From Streptomyces sp. CB01635 (lineage in GTDB: Bacteria; Actinomycetota; Actinomycetes; Streptomycetales; Streptomycetaceae): a DNA stretch of 64,000 bases. Numbering within the stretch: position 1 is the first letter of the stretch; each line of letters starts with the position of its first letter. The DNA lies in contig NZ_NNBL01000023.1 in NCBI RefSeq assembly GCF_002803065.1, forward strand, positions 72,459 through 136,458, given 5' to 3'. A program made the translations under genes and the position numbers. The notes beneath the pieces are model-generated. The model saw nothing but the letters and a program-made list of their open reading frames with translations, did not search any database and had not been told where the DNA came from. Positions 35,460 through 43,570 of this stretch are shown in pieces.

Positions 35460-36356
35460 TCAGCTCAGAGGCAGCCGGTACAAGCCGTCCGGCATCGGCT
35501 CCACGAGCCCGTCCGCCACGAGCCCGTCGAGGGCGCGCGCCCGCTGCACCGGCTCGTCCCACACGCGGTCCAACGCCGCCTGGGGAACGGGCGAGACGGC
35601 CTCCCGCAGCACGGCGAGCAGCTTCCCGCGCACCTGCCGGTCCGTGCCCGCGTACGTCTGCCCGCGCCGGGGCGGACCGACGTGGTCGGGCTTGCCGGCG
35701 AGCCGCCAGGCGCACTGGGCGGCGATGGGGCAGCGGTGGCAACTCTCGTTCTTCGCCGTGCAGATGAGGGCGCCGAGCTCCATGGAGGCCGCGGCCCAGC
35801 GCGAGGCCGTCGACTCCTGCTCGGGCAACAGGGCGCGGGCGAGCTTGCGTTCGGCCGCGGTCGTGGCGTTCGGCGGGTACTGCACACCGCTCACGGCGCG
35901 CGCGAAGACACGCCGCACGTTCGTGTCGAGGACGGCGTGCCGCTGCCCGTACGCGAAGGAGGCCACGGCGGCGGCCGTGTACTCACCGATGCCGGGCAGC
36001 GCGAGCAGCTGGGCGTGAGCGGCGGGTACGTCGCCGTTGTGCCGCTCCGTTATGGCGACGGCCGCGCCGTGCAGCCGCAGGGCGCGGCGGGGATAGCCGA
36101 GTCTGCCCCAGGCGCGCACGGCCTCGCCGGGCGCCTCCTTGGCCAGATCGGCGGGGCGCGGCCACCGCGCGAGCCACTGCTCGTACACGGGAAGGACGCG
36201 GCTCACCGGCGTCTGCTGGAGCATGAACTCGCTGACCATCACACCCCAGGGACCCGCGTCGGGGTGGCGCCACGGCAGGTCGCGGGCATTCTCCGCGAAC
36301 CAGTCGATGACGGGGGCGTGCAGGGACTCGGTGCTGGTGTTCGTGGGCGCAGTCAT
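35460..36356 (-). CDS. mutY: A/G-specific adenine glycosylase MutY
   Basis: 298 residues. MutY removes adenine mispaired with 8-oxoguanine in base-excision repair. Seen: PWRHPDAGPWGVMVSEFMLQ, QQTPVSRVLPVYEQWLARWP, the helix-hairpin-helix LPGIGEYTAAAVASFAYG, the catalytic Asp in VLDTNVRRVFAR, and the 4Fe-4S ligands CTAKNESCHRCPIAAQC (C-x6-C-x2-C-x5-C). It lacks most of the C-terminal MutT-like domain of E. coli MutY (350 residues), as in other actinobacteria. A 7-bp inverted repeat covers its ribosome site. disA and radA lie a few kb away, but not in the same operon. Confidence 0.94.
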   Translation of the reverse strand: MTAPTNTSTESLHAPVIDWFAENARDLPWRHPDAGPWGVMVSEFMLQQTPVSRVLPVYEQWLARWPRPADLAKEAPGEAVRAWGRLGYPRRALRLHGAAVAITERHNGDVPAAHAQLLALPGIGEYTAAAVASFAYGQRHAVLDTNVRRVFARAVSGVQYPPNATTAAERKLARALLPEQESTASRWAAASMELGALICTAKNESCHRCPIAAQCAWRLAGKPDHVGPPRRGQTYAGTDRQVRGKLLAVLREAVSPVPQAALDRVWDEPVQRARALDGLVADGLVEPMPDGLYRLPLS

Positions 36357-36373
36357 GGCAGGACGATCCTGCC
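36357..36373. promoter_or_regulatory. Inverted repeat touching the mutY start
   Basis: GGCAGGA-CGA-TCCTGCC directly abuts the mutY ATG (36354-36356). In the mRNA it would fold into a 7-bp hairpin hiding AGGA, the only Shine-Dalgarno-like sequence, so it could limit translation or serve as an operator. Confidence 0.45.
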
Positions 36374-36500
36374 ACGGGGAGCGGGGACGGCGCGGACACC
36401 CTGCGACGCAAACGGGTTGGCTCGGCCTCGCTCGCTTGACGCCCGCCCCTGACGATCGGCAGGGGCGGCGGCCCGACCGCCGCTTGTACCTTCGGAAGAT

Positions 36501-38099
36501 GTGAGACCACCAGCCCGCAGTACGGGCCCCCTGCTCTGGGCGGCCCTGTCCGTCCCCGCAGTCGCCGCGGAGCGCCTCGGCCTGAACGAGCGGACCCCGC
36601 TGTGGGCCCAGCTCACCGGCCTCGCGATCCTGGCCGCGGCGACCGCACTGCACCGCACCTGGCCCGCGACGGCGTTCCTGCTCGCGGCGGCGCCGGGCCT
36701 CGCCACGTCCACCTCCCTCTTCACCACGTCGTACGGCTGCGCGCTGGCGGCCTTCGCCTTCCTGCTGGGCCTGCGCGGCACGGCGACGGGCGTCGCACTG
36801 CTCTCGTTCGCGGCGGTGGCGGCGGCGGGCACGGCCAAGATCGCGGTACGCCAGGTCGACCCGGCGGCGGAGTGGCTGGTCCTCATGGGCACGCTGCTGT
36901 TCGGCGGGGTCTTCCCCTGGCTGATCGGCCGCTACTGGCGCCAGAGCCGCGAGCTGACGGCGGCGGGCTGGGCACGGGCGGAACAGCTGGAACGCGAACA
37001 CAGAATCGTCGCCGACCGCGCGAGACTGCGGGAGCGGGCGAGGATCGCCCAGGACATGCACGACTCACTGGGCCACGAACTGAGCCTCATCGCACTGCGC
37101 GCGGGCGCGCTCCAGGTGGCACCGGACATGGCCGAGGCGCACCGCACGGCGGCGGCCGAACTGCGCGCGGCGGCATCGGACGCGACGGAACGCCTGCACG
37201 GCATAGTCGGCCTGCTGCGCGAGGACGACGAGCCGGCGCCCCTGGCCCCACCGGGCGAAAGCATCGCGGCCCTGATCGAAAGAGCAGCGGACTCAGGCCT
37301 CCCGGTAACCCTGCAAGACCCCCAGGACACCGGCCCCGACCCGACCTCCCGCACCACCAGCCCCAACACAACAACCCGCACCACCTACCGAGTGATCCAA
37401 GAAGCACTCACGAACGCGGCGAGACACGCACCCGGCGCCCCCGTCACCGTCGAACACACGCAGAACGAAGACGGAACGACGGTGGAGATCACGAACGGCC
37501 GCCCCCGGCACCGCCCGGGCCCGGCGGGCAGCGGTACGGGCCTCATAGGCCTGCGCGCCGGAGTAGCGGCGCTGGGCGGCTCATTCGAGGCGGGCCCGCA
37601 CGAGGAGGGCTACCGCGTCAGCGCCACCATCCCCACCGGGAAGACGCCCACCCCCGAGACCACAACACCGGGCGCCCTCTTCGCATCGGCGAGGCGCCTG
37701 GCCCACCGCCGGGTCGGGGTGGCGTTCGGAGCGGCGGCAGCGATGGGTGCGGTCCTGATCGGCGGGGCGTTCGCCTGGTACGCGTACACGAAGACGCACG
37801 CGGTGCTGACACCGACGGCGTACACGGCCCTGAAGATCGGAACGCCGCTGGAGGAGACGGTCCCGCGGCTGCCGGACCGCACGATCAGCGACCCACCGGT
37901 GGACAGAGCTCCCACCCCACCTCCGCCGGGGACGGACTGCCGCTACTACAGGGCGAGCGGCGAACTCTTCGCCCCGGTGGACCACTTCAGACTCTGCTTC
38001 AGAAAGAACAAAAGCCACGAATTGGTAGAAAAGAGCGTGATCCCCAAGCCAGGCACAGCGGACCAGCTACACCGACAGAACCGAAAGGAGCCGAAATGA
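36501..38099 (+). CDS. NarL-family sensor kinase with extra C-terminal membrane-anchored external domain
   Basis: 532 residues. Four to five N-terminal transmembrane helices (about 10-145), HisKA_3 with His187 in RIAQDMHDSLGHELS, and HATPase with TYRVIQEALTNAARHA and the G-box GSGTGLIGLRAGVAALGG. Unusually the chain continues about 150 residues past the ATPase: another transmembrane helix (about 405-429) and an external domain with two Cys (480, 499). Its start, YTALKIGTPLEETVPRLP, followed by CRYYRA and FRLCFRKNK, resembles the BamE/SmpA-type small beta fold. It overlaps its response regulator gene by ATGA. The domain could sense an envelope signal from the C-terminal side. Confidence 0.88.
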   Translation: MRPPARSTGPLLWAALSVPAVAAERLGLNERTPLWAQLTGLAILAAATALHRTWPATAFLLAAAPGLATSTSLFTTSYGCALAAFAFLLGLRGTATGVALLSFAAVAAAGTAKIAVRQVDPAAEWLVLMGTLLFGGVFPWLIGRYWRQSRELTAAGWARAEQLEREHRIVADRARLRERARIAQDMHDSLGHELSLIALRAGALQVAPDMAEAHRTAAAELRAAASDATERLHGIVGLLREDDEPAPLAPPGESIAALIERAADSGLPVTLQDPQDTGPDPTSRTTSPNTTTRTTYRVIQEALTNAARHAPGAPVTVEHTQNEDGTTVEITNGRPRHRPGPAGSGTGLIGLRAGVAALGGSFEAGPHEEGYRVSATIPTGKTPTPETTTPGALFASARRLAHRRVGVAFGAAAAMGAVLIGGAFAWYAYTKTHAVLTPTAYTALKIGTPLEETVPRLPDRTISDPPVDRAPTPPPPGTDCRYYRASGELFAPVDHFRLCFRKNKSHELVEKSVIPKPGTADQLHRQNRKEPK

Positions 38100-38743
38100 T
38101 CCGAGTGCTGCTGGCGGACGACGAGGCGATGATCCGGGCGGGCGTGAGCGCGATCCTGGCGGCGGGCGGCGACTTCGAGGTGGTGGCAGAGGCGGCGGAC
38201 GGCCGCGAGGCGGTGAGCCTGACGCAGGCCCACCGCCCCGACGTGGCGCTCCTGGACATCCGCATGCCACGCCTGGACGGCCTGGCGGCGGCGGAGGAGA
38301 TCGTACGAGTGGTGCCGGGCACGGCGGTGGCGATGCTGACGACGTTCTCGGAGGACGCGTACGTGGCCCGGGCCCTGGCCGGCGGGGCCACCGGATTCCT
38401 CCTCAAGTCCGGTGACCCGCATGAACTGATGGCGGGGGTCAGGGCAGTGGCGGACGGCGCGGCGTTCCTGTCACCGAAGGTGGCGCGCCATGTCATCGAC
38501 GGCTTCGGGGCACAACGCCTGGGCCGAGAGGCGGCGGCCAGAGCCCGAGTGGCGACGCTCACCCCACGCGAACGCGAGGTGCTGGGCCTGGTGGGCGCGG
38601 GCCTCTCGAACCCGGAGATAGCGCGCCGCCTGCACCTGGTGGAGGGCACGGTGAAGGCCTACGTCAGCGCGGTCCTGGAGCGCTTGGAGGTCAAGAACAG
38701 AGTGCAGGCGGCCATCGTGGCGTACGAGGCGGGCCTGGTCTGA
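38096..38743 (+). CDS. NarL/LuxR-family response regulator
   Basis: 215 residues: receiver domain with Asp54 (ALLDIRMPRL), Thr in AMLTTFSED and Lys in FLLKSGDP, then a LuxR helix-turn-helix (LTPREREVLGLVGAGLSNPE, GTVKAYVSAVLERLEVKN). AAAGGAG lies five bases before the ATG, and the start overlaps the kinase stop, so it is the kinase's partner. Its TGA directly abuts the TCA (stop) of the convergent PAP2 gene with no space between, so transcription must run into the neighbour. Confidence 0.93.
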   Translation: MIRVLLADDEAMIRAGVSAILAAGGDFEVVAEAADGREAVSLTQAHRPDVALLDIRMPRLDGLAAAEEIVRVVPGTAVAMLTTFSEDAYVARALAGGATGFLLKSGDPHELMAGVRAVADGAAFLSPKVARHVIDGFGAQRLGREAAARARVATLTPREREVLGLVGAGLSNPEIARRLHLVEGTVKAYVSAVLERLEVKNRVQAAIVAYEAGLV

Positions 38744-39385
38744 TCACTGCCGATGACCGCCAACAGCCACATACGCACCAACCACCCCCGGCCCGGCGAA
38801 CCAACGAACAACGCCATTCCCGGACCCCCGCATCGCAACAACGACCCGAACCCCACCCCCCACACAGAGCCGCACCACGACGAACGAGACAAGAGCCCCG
38901 ACCCCCAGCCCCACCGCCACGTCGTGCGGGTAGTGGACGCCGACGAAGACGCGGGAGAAGGCCATGAGGAGGGCGACGGGAACGGTGAGCCGCCCGATGG
39001 CGGGCCAGGCGAGGGTGAGACCGACAGCGGCAGCGGCGGCGATGGTGGCGTGATTGCTGGGGAACGACCAGTCACCGTGCGGCGGACACGCGACAAGAGA
39101 GTTCAGGGCGCCGGAGACGGCCCGGCAGGGACGCTCTTCGTCGACAACGGACTTGACCAGCTCGCTGCACACGTAGGCGACGCCGGTGGCCGGCGGGGCG
39201 AGCGCGGCGAGGGTCAGGGCCCGGGGGTCACCGCGCCGGGCCCGCCACCAGGCCACGACGAAGAGCAGGGCGAATGCCAGCAGCCCCAGCTCGGTGAACA
39301 CCTCCATGAGGTGCTGGAACCACGACGGGGTGCCGTGGGCGAAGCCGGTGATGTCGCGATAGAGGCCGGAGTCGAAGATTCCCAT
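38744..39385 (-). CDS. PAP2-family membrane phosphatase
   Basis: 213 residues with about five transmembrane helices. The three-part phosphatase signature is present: KSVVDEERPC (K-x6-RP), PSNHA (usually PSGH) and SRVFVGVHYPHD (SR-x5-H-x3-D). Such enzymes dephosphorylate lipid phosphates on the outer membrane face, for example undecaprenyl pyrophosphate for wall synthesis or phosphatidic acid. Placement next to an envelope-type two-component pair fits but does not prove a wall role. The start at 39385 has a weak ribosome site. Confidence 0.88.
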   Translation of the reverse strand: MGIFDSGLYRDITGFAHGTPSWFQHLMEVFTELGLLAFALLFVVAWWRARRGDPRALTLAALAPPATGVAYVCSELVKSVVDEERPCRAVSGALNSLVACPPHGDWSFPSNHATIAAAAAVGLTLAWPAIGRLTVPVALLMAFSRVFVGVHYPHDVAVGLGVGALVSFVVVRLCVGGGVRVVVAMRGSGNGVVRWFAGPGVVGAYVAVGGHRQ

Positions 39386-39570
39386 GTCACGGACGGTACG
39401 TAAGGCCCGTACACGGTCACATCCGGCGATGGTCTCGTCCCGTACCTGACGAAAGACAGGGGTTGTCCCCGCGCCGGAACGGCCGCCCGGGACTATGATC
39501 CGCAAAACTCGCGGGCCGTGGCGGCGGGTGGGGGCGGGAGAACGGACGGATCTCTCGTACAGTTTGCGCC

Positions 39571-40371
39571 GTGGGATCTCTGCGCAATCCGATCGGGCCG
39601 CTTCCCTCCACCATTTACTGGCGACGGAGGGCCGTTCTGCTGTCCATGGTGGCGCTGCTCGCGCTGCTGATCGTATGGGCCGTCAACTCCGGTGGCGGAG
39701 GCGGCAGGAACAGCGCCGGTGGCTCGAACGGCAAGAACACCGCGCCCTCTTCCATCACGCCCGGCCCCTCCGGGTCCGGACCCGCGATCAGCGAACACCC
39801 GGGCGGCCGCGACGAGTCGGGCGGCGGCGGTGGTGGTGACGGCGGTTCCTCGGACGGCGACAACGGTGACGGCTCAGGCTCGGACACAGCCGGCTCAGGG
39901 GCGGGATCCGATGACGACGGGAAGGGCGGCACAGGCGCGGGCGACCGACTCCCCGCGGGCTCGAGCCTCCCCGACTGCACGACAGGCGGCGTGACCCTGA
40001 CGCTGCGCAGCGTCCACAACTCGTACGCACCCGGAGAGAAGCCGAAGTTCGAGCTGACGGCCAAGAACACGACGGCGAAGGACTGCAAGGTCGATCTCGG
40101 CCCGAAGAACGCGGTCCTGACGATCACTCAGGCTTCCAGTGACGACGAGATCTGGTCCTCCGGCGACTGCCCCAAGGGCTCCGGCAGCCTCCTGCTGCGC
40201 GTACCGGCAGGCGCCCACATCACGCACACGATCGAATGGGACCGCAAGGCAAGCGCCCCTCAGTGCGCAACCCCGACGGCAGGCCCGGCAACGCCGGGTA
40301 CCTACCTGGTAGAGGCGAAGGCAGCCCAACTCCCCAAGGCCCGGGCATCTTTCGTGCTGGCCAAGGACTGA
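39571..40371 (+). CDS. Membrane-anchored external protein with Ig-like domain
   Basis: 266 residues from a GTG seven bases after TACAGT (39558-39563), suggesting a leaderless message. A short basic N-terminus, one transmembrane helix (about 20-38), a Gly/Ser/Asp low-complexity stalk to about residue 125, then a beta-sandwich of about 130 residues (VTLTLRSVHNSYAPGEKPKF, LLLRVPAGAHITHTIEWDRK) with four Cys that could form two disulfides. It resembles small Ig-like domains found in actinobacterial surface proteins. Convergent with disA. Function unknown. Confidence 0.78.
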   Translation: MGSLRNPIGPLPSTIYWRRRAVLLSMVALLALLIVWAVNSGGGGGRNSAGGSNGKNTAPSSITPGPSGSGPAISEHPGGRDESGGGGGGDGGSSDGDNGDGSGSDTAGSGAGSDDDGKGGTGAGDRLPAGSSLPDCTTGGVTLTLRSVHNSYAPGEKPKFELTAKNTTAKDCKVDLGPKNAVLTITQASSDDEIWSSGDCPKGSGSLLLRVPAGAHITHTIEWDRKASAPQCATPTAGPATPGTYLVEAKAAQLPKARASFVLAKD

Positions 40372-40573
40372 CCGGCACAGTCGCCCGACGGGCCCCACCG
40401 GCGATCAGTCGCGTACGAGACAGAAGGACCGACGAACGGCCCACCGGCCGCCGGCCGCGTACGAAACGGGAGGGGCCGTGGCGGGATGTGCGCGCGGAGC
40501 CACCGGCACCACGTGCAGGTAATCAGCTGGGTGACGAGGCCCCGTAGAACAGCGACCACGTACATCCCGGCGC

Positions 40574-40621
40574 GGCCCCGCACCTGAAAACGGCGCGGGG
40601 GCCCCGCACCTGAAAACGGCG
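40574..40621. repeat. 22-bp direct repeat between the surface protein and disA
   Basis: Two identical 22-base copies at 40574-40595 and 40600-40621 (26-base period). Each contains ACCTGAAAACGGCG next to a GC-rich palindromic junction GCGGGGGCCCCGC. On the minus strand this gives a GC hairpin followed by GCCGTTTTC, a likely disA terminator. The rest of 40372-40650 holds no gene. Confidence 0.75.
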
Positions 40622-40650
40622 AGGCCCCCACACCCCAGCCCGGCGGCAGC

Positions 40651-41775
40651 CTAGACGTACCGCTCCAGGATCGAAGACTCGGCCAACCGCGAGAGCCCTT
40701 CCCGCACGCTCCGGGCGCGAGCCTCCCCGACGCCGTCCACAGCCTGCAGATCATCGACGCTGGCGGCGAGCAGCTTCTGCAACCCGCCGAAGTGCTCGAC
40801 AAGCCGGTCAATGATCGCCCCAGGCAGCCGGGGCACCTTCGCCAGCAGCCGGAACCCACGAGGCGAAATGGCCGAGTCGAGGGTCTCCGGAGATCCGGTG
40901 TACCCCAACGCGCGTGCCACAGTGGACAGTTCAAGAAGCTCGGCATGCGTCAGCGCATCGAGCTCGAACAGCGCCTCATCAACGGTCCGGGACCGCTTGG
41001 CGGTGGGCTCCGGCACATAGTCCCGAACGACGAGCTCTCGCTCGGGCTCGACGCCGGCGATCAACTCGTCGAGCTGAAGGGCGAGCAGCCGACCGTCCGT
41101 CCCGAGCTCCACCACGTACTCGGCGATCTCGGTGGCGATGCGCCGCACCATCTCCAGCCGCTGCGCGACCGCGGTCACATCGCGCACGGTAACGAGATCC
41201 TCGATCTCGAGCGCGGAGAGCGTCCCGGCCACCTCGTCCAAGCGGAGCTTGTACCGCTCGAGAGTCGCCAGCGCCTGATTCGCCCGGGAGAGAATCGCGG
41301 CCGAGTCCTCGAGAACGCGCCGCTGCCCATCCACGTAAAGGGCGATGAGCCGCATCGACTGCGACACGGAGACCACTGGGAAGCTGACCTGCTTGCTCAC
41401 GCGGTCCGCCGTGCGGTGCCGCGTGCCCGTCTCCTCCGTGGGGATCGTGGGGTCGGGCACCAACTGGACGCCCGCCCGAAGGATCTTGGTGATGTCCTTG
41501 TCGATGACGATGCCGCCGTCGAGCTTGCACAGCTCGCGCAGGCGCGTCGCGGTGAACTCGACGTCCAGGATGAAACCGCCGGTACACATCGACTCGACGG
41601 TCTTGTCCCAGCCGAGAACGATGAGTCCGCCGGTGTTGCCGCGGAGGATTCGCTCGAGGCCGTCACGCAGCGCCGTACCGGGCGCGACGGCGCTCAGTGA
41701 GGCGCGCATCAGCCCATCGGCGCCGGAGCTCCCGCCGGACTTTCCGGGAGCTGCTGCCCGGTCGTTGGCTGCCAC
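40651..41775 (-). CDS. disA: DNA integrity scanning protein / diadenylate cyclase DisA
   Basis: 374 residues from the GTG at 41775, five bases behind GGAGGAG. The DAC domain carries LDGGIVIDKDI (DGA-type motif) and GTRHRTADRVSKQ (RHR motif), which condense two ATP into c-di-AMP. A helical spine and a C-terminal helix-hairpin-helix domain (DDLQAVDGVGEARARSVREG) that binds branched DNA follow. In Streptomyces c-di-AMP controls osmotic balance, ion uptake and riboswitches on wall-hydrolase genes. It lies downstream of radA on the same strand; RadA is known to regulate DisA in Bacillus and mycobacteria. A 9-bp periodic repeat fills the gap between them. Confidence 0.97.
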   Translation of the reverse strand: MAANDRAAAPGKSGGSSGADGLMRASLSAVAPGTALRDGLERILRGNTGGLIVLGWDKTVESMCTGGFILDVEFTATRLRELCKLDGGIVIDKDITKILRAGVQLVPDPTIPTEETGTRHRTADRVSKQVSFPVVSVSQSMRLIALYVDGQRRVLEDSAAILSRANQALATLERYKLRLDEVAGTLSALEIEDLVTVRDVTAVAQRLEMVRRIATEIAEYVVELGTDGRLLALQLDELIAGVEPERELVVRDYVPEPTAKRSRTVDEALFELDALTHAELLELSTVARALGYTGSPETLDSAISPRGFRLLAKVPRLPGAIIDRLVEHFGGLQKLLAASVDDLQAVDGVGEARARSVREGLSRLAESSILERYV

Positions 41776-41791
41776 TGCACTCCTCCGGTCG

Positions 41792-41876
41792 CAGATGTCA
41801 CAGATATTGCAGACATCTATTGCAGACATCGCAGATGTCACAGATGTCGCAGATCCTGCGGAACTTGCAGATCTTG
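41792..41876. repeat. Imperfect 9-bp tandem repeats between radA and disA
   Basis: About nine units of the form CAGATNTNN: CAGATGTCA, CAGATATTG, CAGACATCTATTG (13 bases), CAGACATCG, CAGATGTCA, CAGATGTCG, CAGATCCTG, CGGAACTTG, CAGATCTTG. They start 17 bases upstream of the disA GTG, just before its ribosome site. They include the dyad GACATC-GCA-GATGTC (41825-41839). Confidence 0.85.
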
Positions 41877-41918
41877 AATGCCCAGGGTTCGTACGCACGG
41901 GCGAGACCAGGGCAAAGT

Positions 41919-43328
41919 CTACCGGCGCTCCTCCGTCTCCCGTGGGGCCTCTCGGCGACGGCTCCTGGGCAGCACCCGCAGAGCATCCCCCATGTCGGCG
42001 ACTTCGGTGACCTTCATACCGGCCGGCACCTTGCCGGGATCGCTCGGCACGAGGGCGTGGGTGAAGCCGAGCCGGTGCGCCTCGGCGAGCCGGCGCTGCA
42101 CGCCGGTCACCCGTCTGACCTCGCCCGCGAGGCCCACTTCACCGATCGCGACGAGGTTCTTGGGGAGCGGGGTGTCGCTGGCGGCGCTGGCGAGGGCGAG
42201 CGCGATGGCGAGGTCCGCGGCGGGCTCGGAGAGCTTCACGCCGCCGACGGTCGCGGAGTAGATGTCCCGCTTTCCCAGGGCGCTGATCCGCCCGCGCTGC
42301 TCGAGCACGGCGAGCATCATCGAGACGCGAGAGGTCTCCAGGCCGGACGTCGTACGCCGGGGGGACGGGATCTGGGAGTCGACGGTGAGGGCCTGGACCT
42401 CGGCGACAAGGGGCCGTCGCCCCTCCAGGGTGACGGTGAGACACGTCCCGGGAACGGGCTCGTCGCGGCGGGTGAGGAACAGCCCGCTGGGGTCGGCGAG
42501 TCCCGTGATGCCCTCGTCGTGGAGCTCGAAGCAGCCGACCTCGTCGGTCGTCCCGTACCGGTTCTTCACACCGCGGACGAGGCGCAGGCGCGCGTGCCTG
42601 TCGCCTTCGAAGGAGAGGACGACGTCCACGAGGTGTTCAAGGAGGCGGGGGCCGGCGATGGCGCCGTCCTTGGTGACGTGGCCCACGAGGAGGGTGGCCA
42701 TGCCGCGGTCCTTGGAGGCGCGGATCAGCGCGCCGGCGACCTCGCGGACCTGGGCCATGCCGCCGGGGGCGCCGTCGATCTCGGGGGAGGCGACGGTCTG
42801 CACGGAGTCCATGATCAGGAGGCTGGGCTTGACGGCGTCCAAGTGGCCGAGGACCGCGGACAGATCGGTCTCGGCGGCGAGATACAGATGGTCGTCGATC
42901 GCCTTGATGCGGTCGGCGCGCATCCGGACCTGGCTGGCCGACTCCTCACCCGTGACATACAGGGTGCGGTGCTCGTCGCTGGCGGCCTTGGCGGCGACGT
43001 CGAGCAGGAGGGTGGACTTGCCGACGCCGGGCTCGCCCGCGACCAGGACGACGGCGCCGGGTACGAGGCCCCCGCCGAGGACCCGGTCGAGCTCGGGCAC
43101 GCCGGTGGAGCGGGCGGTGGCCTGCCGGGCGTCGACCTGGCCGATCGGGACGGCGGACGTCGTGACCCGGCCGGGCGCGGTCGTCCGCACGGCGGGCACG
43201 CCGTACTCCTCGACCGTCCCCCACGCCTGGCACTCGCCGCAGCGACCCAGCCATTTCGCCGTCTGCCAGCCGCACTCGGTGCAGCGGTAGGACGGCCGGT
43301 CTTTGCCGGATTTCGTACGGGCAGCCAT
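41919..43328 (-). CDS. radA: DNA repair protein RadA (Sms)
   Basis: 469 residues. N-terminal C4 zinc finger (CTECGWQTAKWLGRCGEC), RecA-like ATPase with Walker A GEPGVGKSTLLLDVA, Walker B LLIMDSVQ, the RadA-specific KNRYGTTDE motif, and a C-terminal Lon-like domain (SDTPLPKNLVAIGEVGLAGE). RadA is a DnaB-like helicase that drives branch migration during recombinational repair. It precedes disA on the same strand with 143 bases between, so cotranscription is likely, as in many Gram-positives. Confidence 0.96.
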   Translation of the reverse strand: MAARTKSGKDRPSYRCTECGWQTAKWLGRCGECQAWGTVEEYGVPAVRTTAPGRVTTSAVPIGQVDARQATARSTGVPELDRVLGGGLVPGAVVLVAGEPGVGKSTLLLDVAAKAASDEHRTLYVTGEESASQVRMRADRIKAIDDHLYLAAETDLSAVLGHLDAVKPSLLIMDSVQTVASPEIDGAPGGMAQVREVAGALIRASKDRGMATLLVGHVTKDGAIAGPRLLEHLVDVVLSFEGDRHARLRLVRGVKNRYGTTDEVGCFELHDEGITGLADPSGLFLTRRDEPVPGTCLTVTLEGRRPLVAEVQALTVDSQIPSPRRTTSGLETSRVSMMLAVLEQRGRISALGKRDIYSATVGGVKLSEPAADLAIALALASAASDTPLPKNLVAIGEVGLAGEVRRVTGVQRRLAEAHRLGFTHALVPSDPGKVPAGMKVTEVADMGDALRVLPRSRRREAPRETEERR

Positions 43329-43570
43329 GCACCGAACCGTAACCGAGACCACTGACAACCCGGCACCGACCACTACCCGCCCCCTCGGGGGAGCCCCGCG
43401 CCGGGTGTGCGCCCATGCGCCCCGGCGCACAAAAATGCGCCGAGCGCATGTTCCCCTGTACGGAATTTGGTATTCCCGTCCCCCTTTGAGGGATCGTTTC
43501 ACCCGTACGGATTAAATGTCCCCAAGGGGGAGGAAGGGTACGCCACCATCCGCCTACGGTCGCACGGGTG

